From contig NC_089045.1 in assembly GCF_034140825.1 (NCBI RefSeq), positions 25,525,501 to 25,589,500 on the forward strand: a DNA stretch of 64,000 nt, written 5' to 3'. This DNA is from Oryza sativa Japonica Group (taxonomy: Eukaryota > Streptophyta > Magnoliopsida > Poales > Poaceae). How positions within the stretch are numbered: the first letter of the stretch is position 1; each line of letters begins with the position of its first letter. The notes under the pieces were generated by a model, which did not search any database, had not been told where the DNA came from, and was given only the letters and a program-made list of their open reading frames with translations. Positions 54,033 to 64,000 of the stretch are shown in pieces. Position numbers and translations under genes: made by a program.

Positions 54033-57000
54033 ATGCTGACCTGCGGCCGCTTCCTCTCCTCCTCCGCCGCCGCCTCCACCCCCTCCCTCTCCCCCTTCCG
54101 GAACCTAACCCTCTCCCTCCTCCGCCGTCCCCATCTCCGCCTCCTCTCCTCCTCCGCCACCGCCTCCGCCGCCGCCGCCGCCGTCGAGCCCGACACCAAG
54201 GGTAAATATCCTGAACCTTCAAACTCGAGGGAACACCTCGCGGTTTGACAGCGAGAGCCGTTCTGAGCTGTGGGTGTATGGGTGGTCGCAGGTGGCGCGG
54301 GTGGCGGCGCCGCGAAGCCGCAGTGGAAGGCGGCGATAGACTTCAAGTGGATCCGGGAGAACACGGACGCCGTCGCCGCCAACATCCGCGACCGCAACTC
54401 CGCCGCCAACCTCGACCTCGTCCTCCAGCTCTACGACGAGTACCTCGCCTTGCAGAAGGTACAGGAGCCTGTTAATTAATTGTCATTTGCTACTGCTGCT
54501 GTTTGTAGTTTCTGAGATGCTGCTCTTGCGTGACTGCCTGCAATACAAGTTGGATGGATAAGATTTAAGCTTGCGCTGTAAAATTATAATGCAAAGCTCG
54601 TGATTCGCAAGACTTTTAAACTGTTGGATAAGACTTTTATGGAGCTTGTCATTGACTCATTGCTGCTGCTGCTGTTTGTAGTTTCTGATTCTGCTCTTGC
54701 GTGACTGCCTGCAATAGAAGTTGGATGAATTAAGATTAAGCTTGCACTGTGAAATTATATTGCTTTAGTTTGTGATTTCCAAGAGTTCAATAACTGTTCG
54801 AGATGATTGATAGAAAAATTTGCAACTTTCGTGTGAACTTAGACATGAACTGGTTCTTAACTGGCCTATTCATATGGTTAATTCATTGGCATGTGTTATG
54901 TTACTTTCTGACTATTAGTGAGTTGTGCCTATTGCAACCTTGTAATTTTGGGGGTAGCAAAATATTAGGAAGAACCAAAAATTGAAACTAGAAACTACTC
55001 TTTTTGGCCAGTAGTCATGGCTATTAATTGGTTATTTCGTTGATTATATTGGATCACTGATTGATTCTGCTTTACTGATCTTGTGAACTCAAAATTACTC
55101 ATGGCTTCATGGACTTATCCTTGCCTGGACGACACTTTTGTTTATGGCGTAAATATGATACTGTGTTACTGCGATTTAACCTATTTTGGCATCAATGTCT
55201 CATTGTTCTACCGAAGACACGTGTGTATCTGCTTGTGTGTATGCTTGCAGTGATTGAACATAGTTGGTTATTTAATTCTGGACTGAGATATGGTGGCAAC
55301 AATTCCTAATTATGACAGATGGCAGGAAGTTGAACGGCTCCGAGCTGAAAGAAATGCAGTTGCTAATAAGATGAAAGGGAAATTAGAACCATCTGTGCGT
55401 CAAGCCCTTGTTGAAGAAGGTAGAATGTTTATGAATTTATTTTCTAAAAAAAATGAAACAGCGATACCAACATAGTAATTTTTTTTTATAAAAAAATTGG
55501 ATTGTTGCAGGCAAGAACCTGAAAGAAGGGCTTATTGCCCTAGAAGAGGACCTTGTTCAGCTGACTGATAAGCTTCAACTAGAAGCACAAAGCATTCCTA
55601 ACACCACACATCCAGATGCTCCTGTAGGGGGTGAGGAAAGTTCTGTCGTCAGAAAAGAGGTAGTGGGATTTCTGTGTATCTAACTCTGTCTTTTCAGTTT
55701 GTCCAACTGCTAATTTTCTTTTACTTGAATAATGCAGGTTGGTAGTCAGAGAAACTTCAATTTCACCATTAGAGATCACCTTCAGCTGGGAAAAGAACTT
55801 GATTTGTTTGATTTTGATGCAGCTGCTGAGGTATAACTGCCACAAATCAATGTTAAACATAACTTTGCAGTAAGTTGTTCAATAGCACAGTTATATTTGA
55901 ACTGGACAGAAGCCATTACCTGAACACTAACTCAAAGATGATCTACAATTGTAGCTCCTATATGAGCAGTTGTACTTCTTTTCACTTGTTCATTTTACCA
56001 AGGTTGTATACTGTCATTTTCAGGTTAGTGGCTCGAAGTTCTACTACTTAAAGAATGAAGCTGTTCTGTTGGAGATGGCCCTTGTTAATTGGGCCATCAC
56101 TGAGGTCTCAAAGAAAGGTTTCACACCACTAATAACTCCGGAGATTGTAAGGTCATCTGTTGTTGAGAAATGTGGCTTCCAGCCAAGGGCCCAAAATACT
56201 CAGGTATATTGATCCAAGATACCTTTACATCCTGGTTAATAGATGAATTCAGCTTTTAGAGCTGGTTGTGTTAGGAGGATCTTATGCCCATAATTTCAAG
56301 AAAAAGGTGAGTAACTTTCTCTAGGATATGCTTTTGTGCTGTATGATGTGGCATGTTAAAGTCGTAGTTGGCTCCTAATTTATGAATTCTCTCCTAATTA
56401 CACAGGATCAGATCAGCTATTTTGTCATCTTTATTTTCATTACATGATTTGGAAATTTCATCGATCTTTCATCGTGTGAAAGTAAACATTTATTTCACTA
56501 GTTAACCTTCTATTGTGTTTCTGTAGGTTTATTCGATCGATAACAGTGATCAGTGCCTCATAGGAACTGCAGAGATTCCTGTTGGCGGCATCCATATGGA
56601 CTCTATACTCCCTGATTCTGATTTGCCTCGAAAATATGTAGCCTATTCACATTGTTTTCGCACAGAAGCTGGTGCCGCAGGTGCTGCCACTAGGTATGCA
56701 TATTTTCTTGTTCTGTTAAGATTATGCATTGGAAATTGCTCTCCACTGATTTATGTAATTTGATCACAGTATGTTGATTACATATTGTATAGATGTGTGA
56801 AGATTTGTTCATTGGTTATTCAAAACTTTGAGATACTCCCTCTTTTTTTTATTTGATGTTGGTTAGTTCATTTTTGAACTAACGAACATTATGTAAAAGA
56901 GAATGGAGGGCGTAGTTTACAATTCTTGTATGAAGTTGCTAAGTTTTGGTCACTGCATCCTGAACAGGGGCCTCTACCGTGTACATCAGTTTAGCAAGGT

Positions 57001-57636
57001 TGAGATGTTTGTATTTTGCCGGCCAGAGGAGAGCGACAAGTGCCATGAAGAACTTATCACTATTGAAGAGGAACTTTATGCATCACTTGGACTTCATTTC
57101 AAGTATTCCCTGATCTTCTGAATTTGCATGTCATTATAATTTAGAGGCAACAATATCATGCTCTTTCTTGCAGAACTTTGGATATGGCGACTGGGGATCT
57201 GGGAGCACCGGCCTACAGAAAGTTTGACATTGAGGCATGGATGCCAGGCCTAGATAGGTACGGTGAGGTAAGAAACATTACTCAAGCCCTCTGCTTTTGA
57301 ACTTATATTCAATTTGAAGCAATTGCCCTAACTTTTCCTAATCGAAACGAACAGATCTCGAGCGCGTCAAACTGCACAGACTATCAGAGCAGGCGGCTGG
57401 GCATCCGGTTTCGCCCATCACCTGCAGATCCTCCACCGGCGAACGCCAAGAAAGGAAAGGGCAGCTCAGGCCCAACACAGTTTGTCCACACGCTCAACGC
57501 GACAGCGGTTGCTGTTCCTCGCTTGATCATATGCATCCTGGAGAACTTTCAGCAAGAAGATGGAACGGTTGTGATCCCAGAGCCACTGAGGCCCTTCATG
57601 GGCGGACTTGAAGTGCTCTCCCCGAAAACCAAATGA
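54033..57636 (+). CDS. OVA7-like: Seryl-tRNA synthetase, organellar type
   Basis: Ten exons with matching phases: 54033-54201, 54292-54458, 55326-55419, 55511-55659, 55738-55830, 56024-56203, 56527-56693, 56968-57102, 57174-57267, 57355-57636; 1530 nt, 509 residues. The first exon ([20 protein letters not shown], rich in S/R/A) looks like a transit peptide. Then comes the long antiparallel coiled-coil arm that binds tRNA-Ser ([39 protein letters not shown]), and the class II catalytic core with motif 2 ([11 protein letters not shown]), [20 protein letters not shown] and motif 3 ([12 protein letters not shown]). Length and domains match the Arabidopsis organellar enzyme (SRS/OVA7), which charges tRNA-Ser in plastids and mitochondria. 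Targeting is inferred from the N-terminus. Confidence 0.96.
54481..54800. repeat. Tandem duplication of about 175 bp in SerRS intron 2
   Basis: CTGCTGTTTGTAGTTTCTGA, CTGCTCTTGCGTGACTGCCT and GCAATA(C/G)AAGTTGGATG recur at about 54500 and 54670, with later divergence. Confidence 0.8.
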
Positions 57637-57841
57637 TCAGCTTGAAGGTCACCACGTTTACTTCGAATCTTGTTTTTTTTATAGATTTACAGTCTTTTTT
57701 TCCCCCGAGGATATTGGCAAGTGAATGTGCAGAATTTCAAAGAAATCTGTGGTCGATTCCAAATGTTCCATGCGAAATTCGTGGCTGTTAGTTGGCCACC
57801 GATTGTCGATTGTTGTTTTGGCAACATATCCAGGTTAACTA

Positions 57842-57979
57842 TTTCCTCCTTGTCAAAATATAGCAAACTTGGAATGGATATATAGTCCAATGATTATGGA
57901 CAAGGGGCTAGCCAGATTCTTTGGACTAGTATGCTTTCCATCAGTTTTAATAGTTTGCTATATTTTGGGATGGAGGGAG
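57842..57979. mobile_element. Stowaway-type MITE, 138 bp
   Basis: The left end CCTCCTTGTCAAAATATAGC mirrors the right end TTTGCTATATTTTGGGATGG. TA on both sides. Confidence 0.85.
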
Positions 57980-58062
57980 TAGTTGAACAAACTCAGTATT
58001 ACACTTGTAGTTAACTGGTAACTCCACATATGCCCATTGTATTGGATATCCCTTGCGAAATA

Positions 58063-58189
58063 TTTCCTCCGTCCCAAAGTATATGGTTTTTAGGTGGATG
58101 AGACATCTTAATACTATGAATCTGAACAGATTTAGTACTAGGATGTATTTCATTCACCCAAAATATGTTATACTTTGGGATGGTGGGAG
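58063..58189. mobile_element. Stowaway-type MITE, 127 bp
   Basis: Left end TTTCCTCCGTCCCAAAGTAT, right end ATACTTTGGGATGGTGGGAG. TA on both sides. Confidence 0.85.
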
Positions 58190-59770
58190 TATTTGTCCAC
58201 GGGAGAACTATACCGGAGTAGTTTGTGCTAGAACAATAGTACTAGTGCTTTGTCAGTTTAATATCTGTTCGTTTACGGCTGTGTTTAGTTCAGCACAAAG
58301 TTTGGATTTTGGTTGAAATTGGAGATGATGTGATTGAAAAGTTGTGTGTGTATGATAGGTTGATGTGATGAAAAAGGACTAAAGATCTAGACACAGTCTA
58401 CATGATGCGAGGCATGCGGCTAGAGCAGCCAGCATTTTGAAATCATCAACCATGCTGGCAGTTTTGCTAGCGATTGATTGGGCCACGTGGTGTGCCAAAA
58501 TTTGAGATAATTATGCAAATTACGGTGGTAAAAAAAAAATCTTTTCCAACGCGCTCGCCTTCTCGGCCCTTCGAGGCTGTCGAGAGCCCTTCTCTCATCC
58601 ATCGTCTTTGTTAAAGTATGGAATTCTCACCCAGGGCTGCGGAACTCACGACTCTATTAGAAAGTAGAATAACCAACTTTTACACGAATTTTCAAGTGGA
58701 TGAGATCGGTCGAGTGGTCTCAGTTGGAGATGCTGCGAGGCCATGGAAACTTAAAATAACAAAATAAAAAATAAAAAAATAACAATTAGTAGTAGTTAAG
58801 TTCCAGATTTCACACTGCAAACTTAAAAGAATACAAATGGATCGATAGGAATTTCATGGTAAACAGAGAAAAAGAACAACAAAAACAAAATCTAATTTTA
58901 AATGAATAAAATAAGAAGCACAAAGAGAAACTTAGAAAATATTGAAAAAAAAACAAAATTGTACGTTTAAATACTAAGCTATATATTATCATCACTTAAT
59001 CTAAAGCTGATCGTCTCCGCGTCAGCTGATTGGTTAATAATTCACCCGTCAAATTCGTACACTTATCCCTTACTGTGCTGTGGAGCAAGCTCAGCAAGCT
59101 ATCAGAGCATTTTACTTTGCAAAATTATAATGGCATGGTTCCAATTTACCCTTTTAGTTTTGAAGACCATAGTGGTAACGGTGCATAGGTGAGTACAAAC
59201 ACTCTCTCTCACTGCTTAAAAAATAATTTTCGCATACTAGGGTCATTTATTTTTCTAGACGAATATAACATTTGGTACCATTTCCCTGCATGCAAAATCA
59301 GGGACGGGGGACGATATGGTCGTCCGCTTGCGAAGATCCATCTTCACAGGCGGACGACATAAGGTGACATCATGCATCTTCCCAGGTGGAGCCTTAAGAC
59401 ATCCGCTTGGGAAAATGTAGGATTATCTCAGGCGGACATCTTAAGAGCTCCGCCTATACAGTATATTTATCACGATCATGCGTCGAGTCCCCCGCTATAT
59501 CTTTGATCGGTTCCCCATGTGTACGTTTACATCGCTTGCACACACATTGTCACTTATACTACTCCCGTACAATTTCAGCTACAATTTGTTGATTTCTTTG
59601 TGTTGCAATCCTGGATCTCTATTGATTTTATATGAATAGATTAGATTTTGTTGACAGGTTAAAGTTATTAATTTATCGGTTACTCTGTTGTGTGAATTTC
59701 GATAGATACTCCTCAGTTCTAACTGAACTTCAGCCTAGAGCATCAGACTAACCAAAGGCAGACATCATTA

Positions 59771-60431
59771 AGGCCTCGTTTGGCACAGCTCTAGCTCTCA
59801 ACTCCAGCTTACCTAGAGCTGGAGCTGTGCCAAACGGTATAGAATCTCTATTTTTTAGAGCGGAGTTGGGTGAGCTGCTCCACAAATTTGTACTACGGGG
59901 GTGGAGCTGGGTTTTTACTGCTCCACAGCTCCACTCCACCCCAAAAGATCCACTACCTTTTAATTTTTTAGCCTAATTACACCAAAATGCCACTCAACAA
60001 CCCCTCATACCCTCTCTCTCTTCCTGTTCTCTCTCCTCCCCATCCTCCTCATAACAGCCGGCGTTGGCGGCGGCCGGCGGCTCGATGGTGTCGGAAGGCA
60101 TGCAGTCAGCGGCGGCGGCGACGCACGGGCGGCGGCTGTAGGCGCGTAGGCAACGGCTGTGCGTGGGCGGCGGCGGCAGCAGCGGCCGGGCGCGGGAGGC
60201 GGGGCGGCGCGTGTGCGGCGGCGGCATTTCGTCGAACACTTGGGTTGACCGCCGGCTGTGGGGTCGGGGGCGAGCGACGGCGGCGCGCGGTCTAAGCGCC
60301 GGCGGCAGCGGCGGTAGGGCGATACCAACCAAGTGTTCAACGAAATGCCAACCAGGAATATGGTGGCGTGGAGCTCCTATAGGAGCTAGCTCTCACTGGA
60401 GTTGGAGGTTGGAGCCTTACTAAATGGGGCC
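59771..60431. mobile_element. Inverted-repeat element with GC-rich centre, 661 bp
   Basis: The left end AGGCCTCGTTTGGCACAGCT and the reversed right end AGGCCCCATTTAGTAAGGCT are related, followed in both arms by GAGCTAG and AACTCCA words (CTCAACTCCAGC against CCAACTCCAGTG). The centre (60050-60330) is GC-rich, open in several frames and unrecognised, perhaps captured sequence. No transposase. The flanks on either side resemble each other. Confidence 0.6.
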
Positions 60432-60634
60432 TGAGTTCTGACTCTGATCTTCAGCTTAGATAGTCAGACTAGCCAAATATTTTTTTTCATTTTTTTACTC
60501 CAGTTAGTTCATTTATGGGATGAGGAAATGTTGGCATGTTTGTGTAAGATCTCACTGACCCCAAAATGTGCCTGGTTTTCTGTTTCTTTTTTCTTTTTTA
60601 AAAAAACTATGCGCCTACCAATCTTCCAGTTCCC

Positions 60635-60740
60635 AACCTGAAAGAAGCAGGCTAGCTCTAGAAGAGGACCCTGTTCAACTGACCATAGGCTTCAATTCAA
60701 CTAGAAGCACAAAAGTATTTATTCATAATACCACGTATCC
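60635..60740 (+). pseudogene. Decayed copy of SerRS exon 4
   Basis: AACCTGAAAGAAG, CTAGAAGAGGACC(C/T)TGTTCA, GCTTCAA and CAACTAGAAGCACAAA occur in the same order as in exon 4 of the seryl-tRNA synthetase gene (55516-55620), with small indels and many substitutions. Neither neighbouring intron nor other exons are seen around it. It is 5.1 kb downstream of its source in the same orientation, so it may be a remnant of an old local duplication of the gene's interior. Confidence 0.8.
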
Positions 60741-61225
60741 TTTAATTTATCAAAGATTACAAGTAATAGATTAACACATATCTTCCACACGGAAAACGGA
60801 GCTGATTAATTAAGTATTATCTATAAAAAAACTTAAAAAATGTATTAATATGATTTTTTAAAGCAACTTTCGTGTATAAACTTTTTGCAAAACCCGTACC
60901 ATTTAGCAATTTGAAAAGCTTGTACGAGGAAAACGAAGGAGATGAGCGAAGTGATGGGAAAGAACACAGCCTTGCGTAATTCGTGTCGAATTCGTGTCAA
61001 GTTTTGGCCTACTACCACTTGTCGCTTGCTGTTTTCGGCAGTGCATAATCCAAGTTAAAACTATCCGATTCGAACCCCCGCCTTGGATGATTCCGATTCC
61101 GATTGCGAGTCTGGAACAACACGAACCCGCCTCAAACTCGGTCGATCTTTCTTCTCCTCTTCTTCTTTTCGACGAAACAAATCCTCCAAAATCTTCACGC
61201 GAGGCGCAGGTTGAGAGATCCACCC
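60741..61225. other. Upstream region of the 179-residue gene
   Basis: AT-rich then mixed; a C/T-rich leader (61145-61190) precedes the ATG. No clear TATA box. Probable promoter and 5' leader. Confidence 0.45.
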
Positions 61226-61765
61226 ATGGCCAGCGGCGACGAGGAGGGCTCGGGCTCGCGCTCGCCCAGCAAGGCGGCTCCGGCTCCAGCTCCGGCGAAA
61301 AAGAAGAAGACGAAGACGACGACGACGACCTCGGCGATGGCCCCGCTGCCACTAGCGGAGGTGAAGTGGATCCTCGCGCAGAAGCGAGAGCCCTACACCA
61401 ACCCGGACGACATCGAGGGCTTCAAGATCAGCAGCAACCCCAACAACGACAACGACGACGGGTTCCCGGAGGAACTCAAGGCGAGCTGCAGGGACTCCAT
61501 CCGCAGATCGAACATCCTCCGCAAGGTCGCGGACGACCGCTTCTTCGAGTACCAGAGCGAGGTCAGGGCCGCCATGGAGTCCAGCGGCCGCTTCTTGGTC
61601 GACGCCGGCTTCTTCGAGCGCAGGGCGAGGGGTCGCGCCAAGCTTAACGAGGCATGGGCGAAGTTGCGCGATGGCCTCCCGCTCTCCGACTCTGACAGCG
61701 ATGCGGATGAGGAGGATGACGAAGACATGGCATTGCTGGCTGCGATGGGTTTAGAATTCGATTGA
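61226..61765 (+). CDS. Small charged protein, unrecognised, single exon
   Basis: The ATG at 61226 in the context CACCCATGGCC is a good plant start; the frame is open further upstream but without an ATG. 179 residues. The N-terminal 40 are low complexity (PAPAPAKKKKTKTTTTTS), a possible nuclear signal. Residues about 41-150 look like a compact conserved domain (PLAEVKWILAQKREPYTNPD, FPEELKASCRDSIRRSNILR, VRAAMESSGRFLVDAGFFER). The tail is acidic (SDSDSDADEEDDED) and ends ALLAAMGLEFD. I do not recognise the family. The composition suggests a nuclear protein, which is inference. Confidence 0.75.
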   Translation: MASGDEEGSGSRSPSKAAPAPAPAKKKKTKTTTTTSAMAPLPLAEVKWILAQKREPYTNPDDIEGFKISSNPNNDNDDGFPEELKASCRDSIRRSNILRKVADDRFFEYQSEVRAAMESSGRFLVDAGFFERRARGRAKLNEAWAKLRDGLPLSDSDSDADEEDDEDMALLAAMGLEFD

Positions 61766-62527
61766 GAAGAGAAATCGATTTAATTGTTATTATTATTATT
61801 ACCAACAAGGAAGGTAGTCCGCATATTCGCGCGGGCTTGTACAGTAGATTGCGTTGCTTAAATAATTGTTTAATCTATTTGATAGATTTATACCGTATAA
61901 TATTTAATTCATCCCTATAAGCAGCAGATATCTATAGTCTTCTTCATCATCTAAGATAATGTAGACTTAGTCTATTTAGAAAACATATATAATAAATTAA
62001 ATGTAAATTAAAAAAAGGTGTTTTTGGAAAAAAATAAATGTTTAGGGGCTAACTTTTTTTTTATCAAATCTGTTTATTTTCTACTAACACTTGTGTTTTA
62101 TTTGGCATAAACCTAGCCCATTTTACATTGATGCAATTTGTCACTTACAGATAAGACAGAGCATATTTCTGACTTAGAAATTACTCCCTCTATTCCAATT
62201 TGATCATCACTTAAGCAAAGGATGCTGAGACCAAAAACAACAAAACCTCCATGGTTCTAAAATTATTTTCATCAATCAAGGTGTTGATTGCATTACGCTG
62301 TAAATATTTCGTGGAGTTACACCAAGATAATTTTTTTAGGTTACACCAATAGAAATTAATTTTGGCTAGTTGCATGCATGAGCTTATTCAACGATGCCCA
62401 TTTACTCTTTACACAAAAGTCATTTGTTATATGATGATTATTTAAGGGAGATATAAAAACCTTGGATGAGATCAAACTGGCATGGAGGAACGATGGTGGG
62501 AGTAGTAAATATCAAGTTGTACATGTA

Positions 62528-62775
62528 GGGGTTGTTTGGTTGCATGCCACAAGTTGCCACGCCAAAAGTTAGTCATTGCCACAGTTTTTTAGCTATTGTT
62601 TGGTTCATGACACAACTGTGGCTAGCCACATATTTTCTCTATATGGCCCCACATGTCATACACTAGTATTTTTTGCTAACTTTGGCTAAGTTGTGGCTAG
62701 CACCACACATTTTGTGGCAGCCACACCTTGCCTAATATGGGGTTTGGCAAAGTTAGCAAGCAACCAGATATCCTA
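62528..62775. mobile_element. MITE-like inverted-repeat element
   Basis: The left GGGGTTGTTTGGTTGCATGC and the right end, reversed, GGATATCTGGTTGCTTGCTA share GGTTGC. The interior repeats TGTGGCTAGCCAC-type words in both directions. Confidence 0.5.
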
Positions 62776-63659
62776 GTTATGACCTGAACAATTAATGTAT
62801 CTGGAGTCATCTTAGCATGGAGTTATAATTTTTAGATTTTTTTCTAATGATAAAATAATTCATAAATTTAAAATTCAAAAAGTATGTGCTCTACTTGGAG
62901 TTACAATTTTAATTTTTCATGATTTTATAGTTTGGGAAGTACAACATATAAAAATAAAATTGTACTCATCTGTAACTCTCAATTGTAATATTTTATTAAC
63001 TTGAGAACTTATTTTAAAATTAACCATTAGTAAGTTATTATGATTTGGTGTCACTTAAATATATGCAAACTTCAAAATTAGTAATAATAAGAAAGTGTCA
63101 CAATTTATTACTTATATACAAGTAGTGCAAATTTGTTAGGTTACTGAATGACCACGATGTCGATCGTTTCATACCATTAACATGGAAAGAAACAATTTGG
63201 AAGTTCATGATGTCGTTTCATATCAGAAACATGAAAAGAAACAAAACTTGGATGTTGGAACGGAAATTTTCTTTGAAAAAAACAGCAACAATAGTTTGCA
63301 AATTTCAGTTTGGATCAAATCTTAATTGATAAAATAGTGCCGGAGTGGTAGAAGTTGGGGGACGCGAGAGTCTGGTCGACATCAACGGACTCATGGTTAT
63401 GGCTGCCCTTGTAGCCGATCATCTAGGGCAACTGGGCAGGCCGATCGCCGGTGAAAGAGATTGACGTACCTAGTCAACGTTTCATGGTGCGTGCAGAACC
63501 CTACTGCCTGGAGGAGTGCGTTGGTTTGTGATTAACTCATGCCCCATCGCGCGTAAGAATTGTGGAGTGTGTTAATTTTTTTTATAGATTTAAAGTGATT
63601 AGCAGGCAAGGAGGATCACAAATGGATTAACTTTTTTTTTTCTCACAAATCTAATCTAA

Positions 63660-63838
63660 CAGTGTAAAATAACGGGTTCACCGGTTTAAGTGAAATCCAA
63701 GGGCTAGATGTTTTGCTTTTTTCTTAGAATTTCTAAGAATTTATCTAATTTATTAGAGCGCCACTTGGCGTCTTAGGAGCGTTTATAGGACGCTTAATGG
63801 ACTTTTAGTATATAATAGATAGATAGATAGATAATAGA
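63660..63838 (-). mobile_element. Helitron-family 5' end, reverse orientation
   Basis: Read on the minus strand: TCTATCTATTATATACTAAA, then ATAAACGCTCCTAAGACGCC, GTGGCGCTCTAATAAATTAG and ATTCTAAGAAAAAAGC, the same series seen in NLR intron 1 (15937 and 17983). A short GATA run lies at the tip. The 3' end is not identified. Confidence 0.5.
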
Positions 63839-64000
63839 TGCCATCGAGTATATATTATGTTTGTCAGTGTTCTATCTATCTATTATATTTATATATGGCT
63901 ATCCTAGAACATGAACATGATGGGAAGTGAAATTACCAATGTTTTATTAACTCTGCTATATATGACTGTTGTTTAGTTGATGCCCATCTGTGTTATCAGT

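Larger units (their letters stand above)
57637..59770. other. Intergenic stretch after SerRS
   Basis: No gene recognised. Contains two Stowaway MITEs (listed) and, near 58274-58400, a sequence starting CTGTGTTTAGTTCAGCACAA that looks like one end of a further MITE family, also glimpsed in reverse at 53035-53171. The block 59290-59460 repeats AGGCGGACGACAT/AGGCGGACATCTTA, in an inverted arrangement. Confidence 0.55.
61766..64000. other. AT-rich terminal intergenic stretch
   Basis: No gene recognised. It contains one MITE-like element and a reversed Helitron-family end (both listed); 63340-63560 is GC-richer without a recognisable product. Confidence 0.55.

Noticed and set aside
53894-54409. 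A 167-codon minus-strand frame over the SerRS first exons
   Set aside because: It is the shadow of the transit-peptide exon; the plus strand has the complete in-phase synthetase.

Overview
The window looks like nuclear DNA of a grass, most likely rice (Oryza). The signs are intron-containing plant genes with GC-rich 5' ends, dense small Tourist- and Stowaway-type MITEs, Helitron ends, a hAT transposon, and a dual-NB-ARC NLR of the kind familiar from rice resistance clusters. Species and chromosome are inferred; nothing in the sequence states them.

Left half (1-31206): a very large tandem duplication dominates. Bases 1-11449 are repeated almost perfectly at about 19825-31206, with a period of 19,757-19,760 bp. 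The join at 11449/11450 cuts an NLR pseudogene inside the start of its LRR region. The simplest reading is a tandem unit of about 19.76 kb. Unit B (11450-31206) is wholly visible. Of unit A only the right 11.4 kb is visible, and its left part should lie outside the window. Each unit carries, from left to right: NLR exon 1 (minus), MITEs, an F-box/DUF295 gene (minus), an intron-retaining DIS3L2/SOV-like exonuclease pseudogene (plus), a C2H2 zinc-finger gene with internal repeats (minus) and a 1.75-kb terminal-inverted-repeat element. Unit B also shows NLR exons 2 and 3 and a repeat-filled NLR intron. The two copies differ by only a handful of bases over about 10 kb, yet by about 22 substitutions in the last 1.05 kb of the inverted-repeat element.

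Middle (31207-41184): a tRNA-Ala(AGC) gene, one Tourist-like MITE nested in another, a Helitron 3' end, long AT-rich stretches without genes, and an intronless ATL-type RING-H2 E3 ligase gene followed by a 175-bp tandem repeat.

Right part (41185-64000): a ten-exon SEC12-like WD40/transmembrane gene (minus); an unrecognised three-exon gene with a Helitron in an intron (minus); a complete 3.47-kb hAT transposon with 8-bp target duplication, inverted repeats and an uninterrupted 756-residue transposase; a ten-exon organelle-type seryl-tRNA synthetase gene; a decayed copy of that gene's fourth exon 5 kb further on; and a small single-exon gene for a 179-residue charged protein. The remaining space is MITEs, another inverted-repeat element and AT-rich intergenic DNA.

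The genes do not form a pathway. They are separate plant transcription units: immunity (NLR), protein turnover (F-box, ATL), secretory traffic (SEC12-like), organellar translation (SerRS) and cytosolic translation (tRNA).
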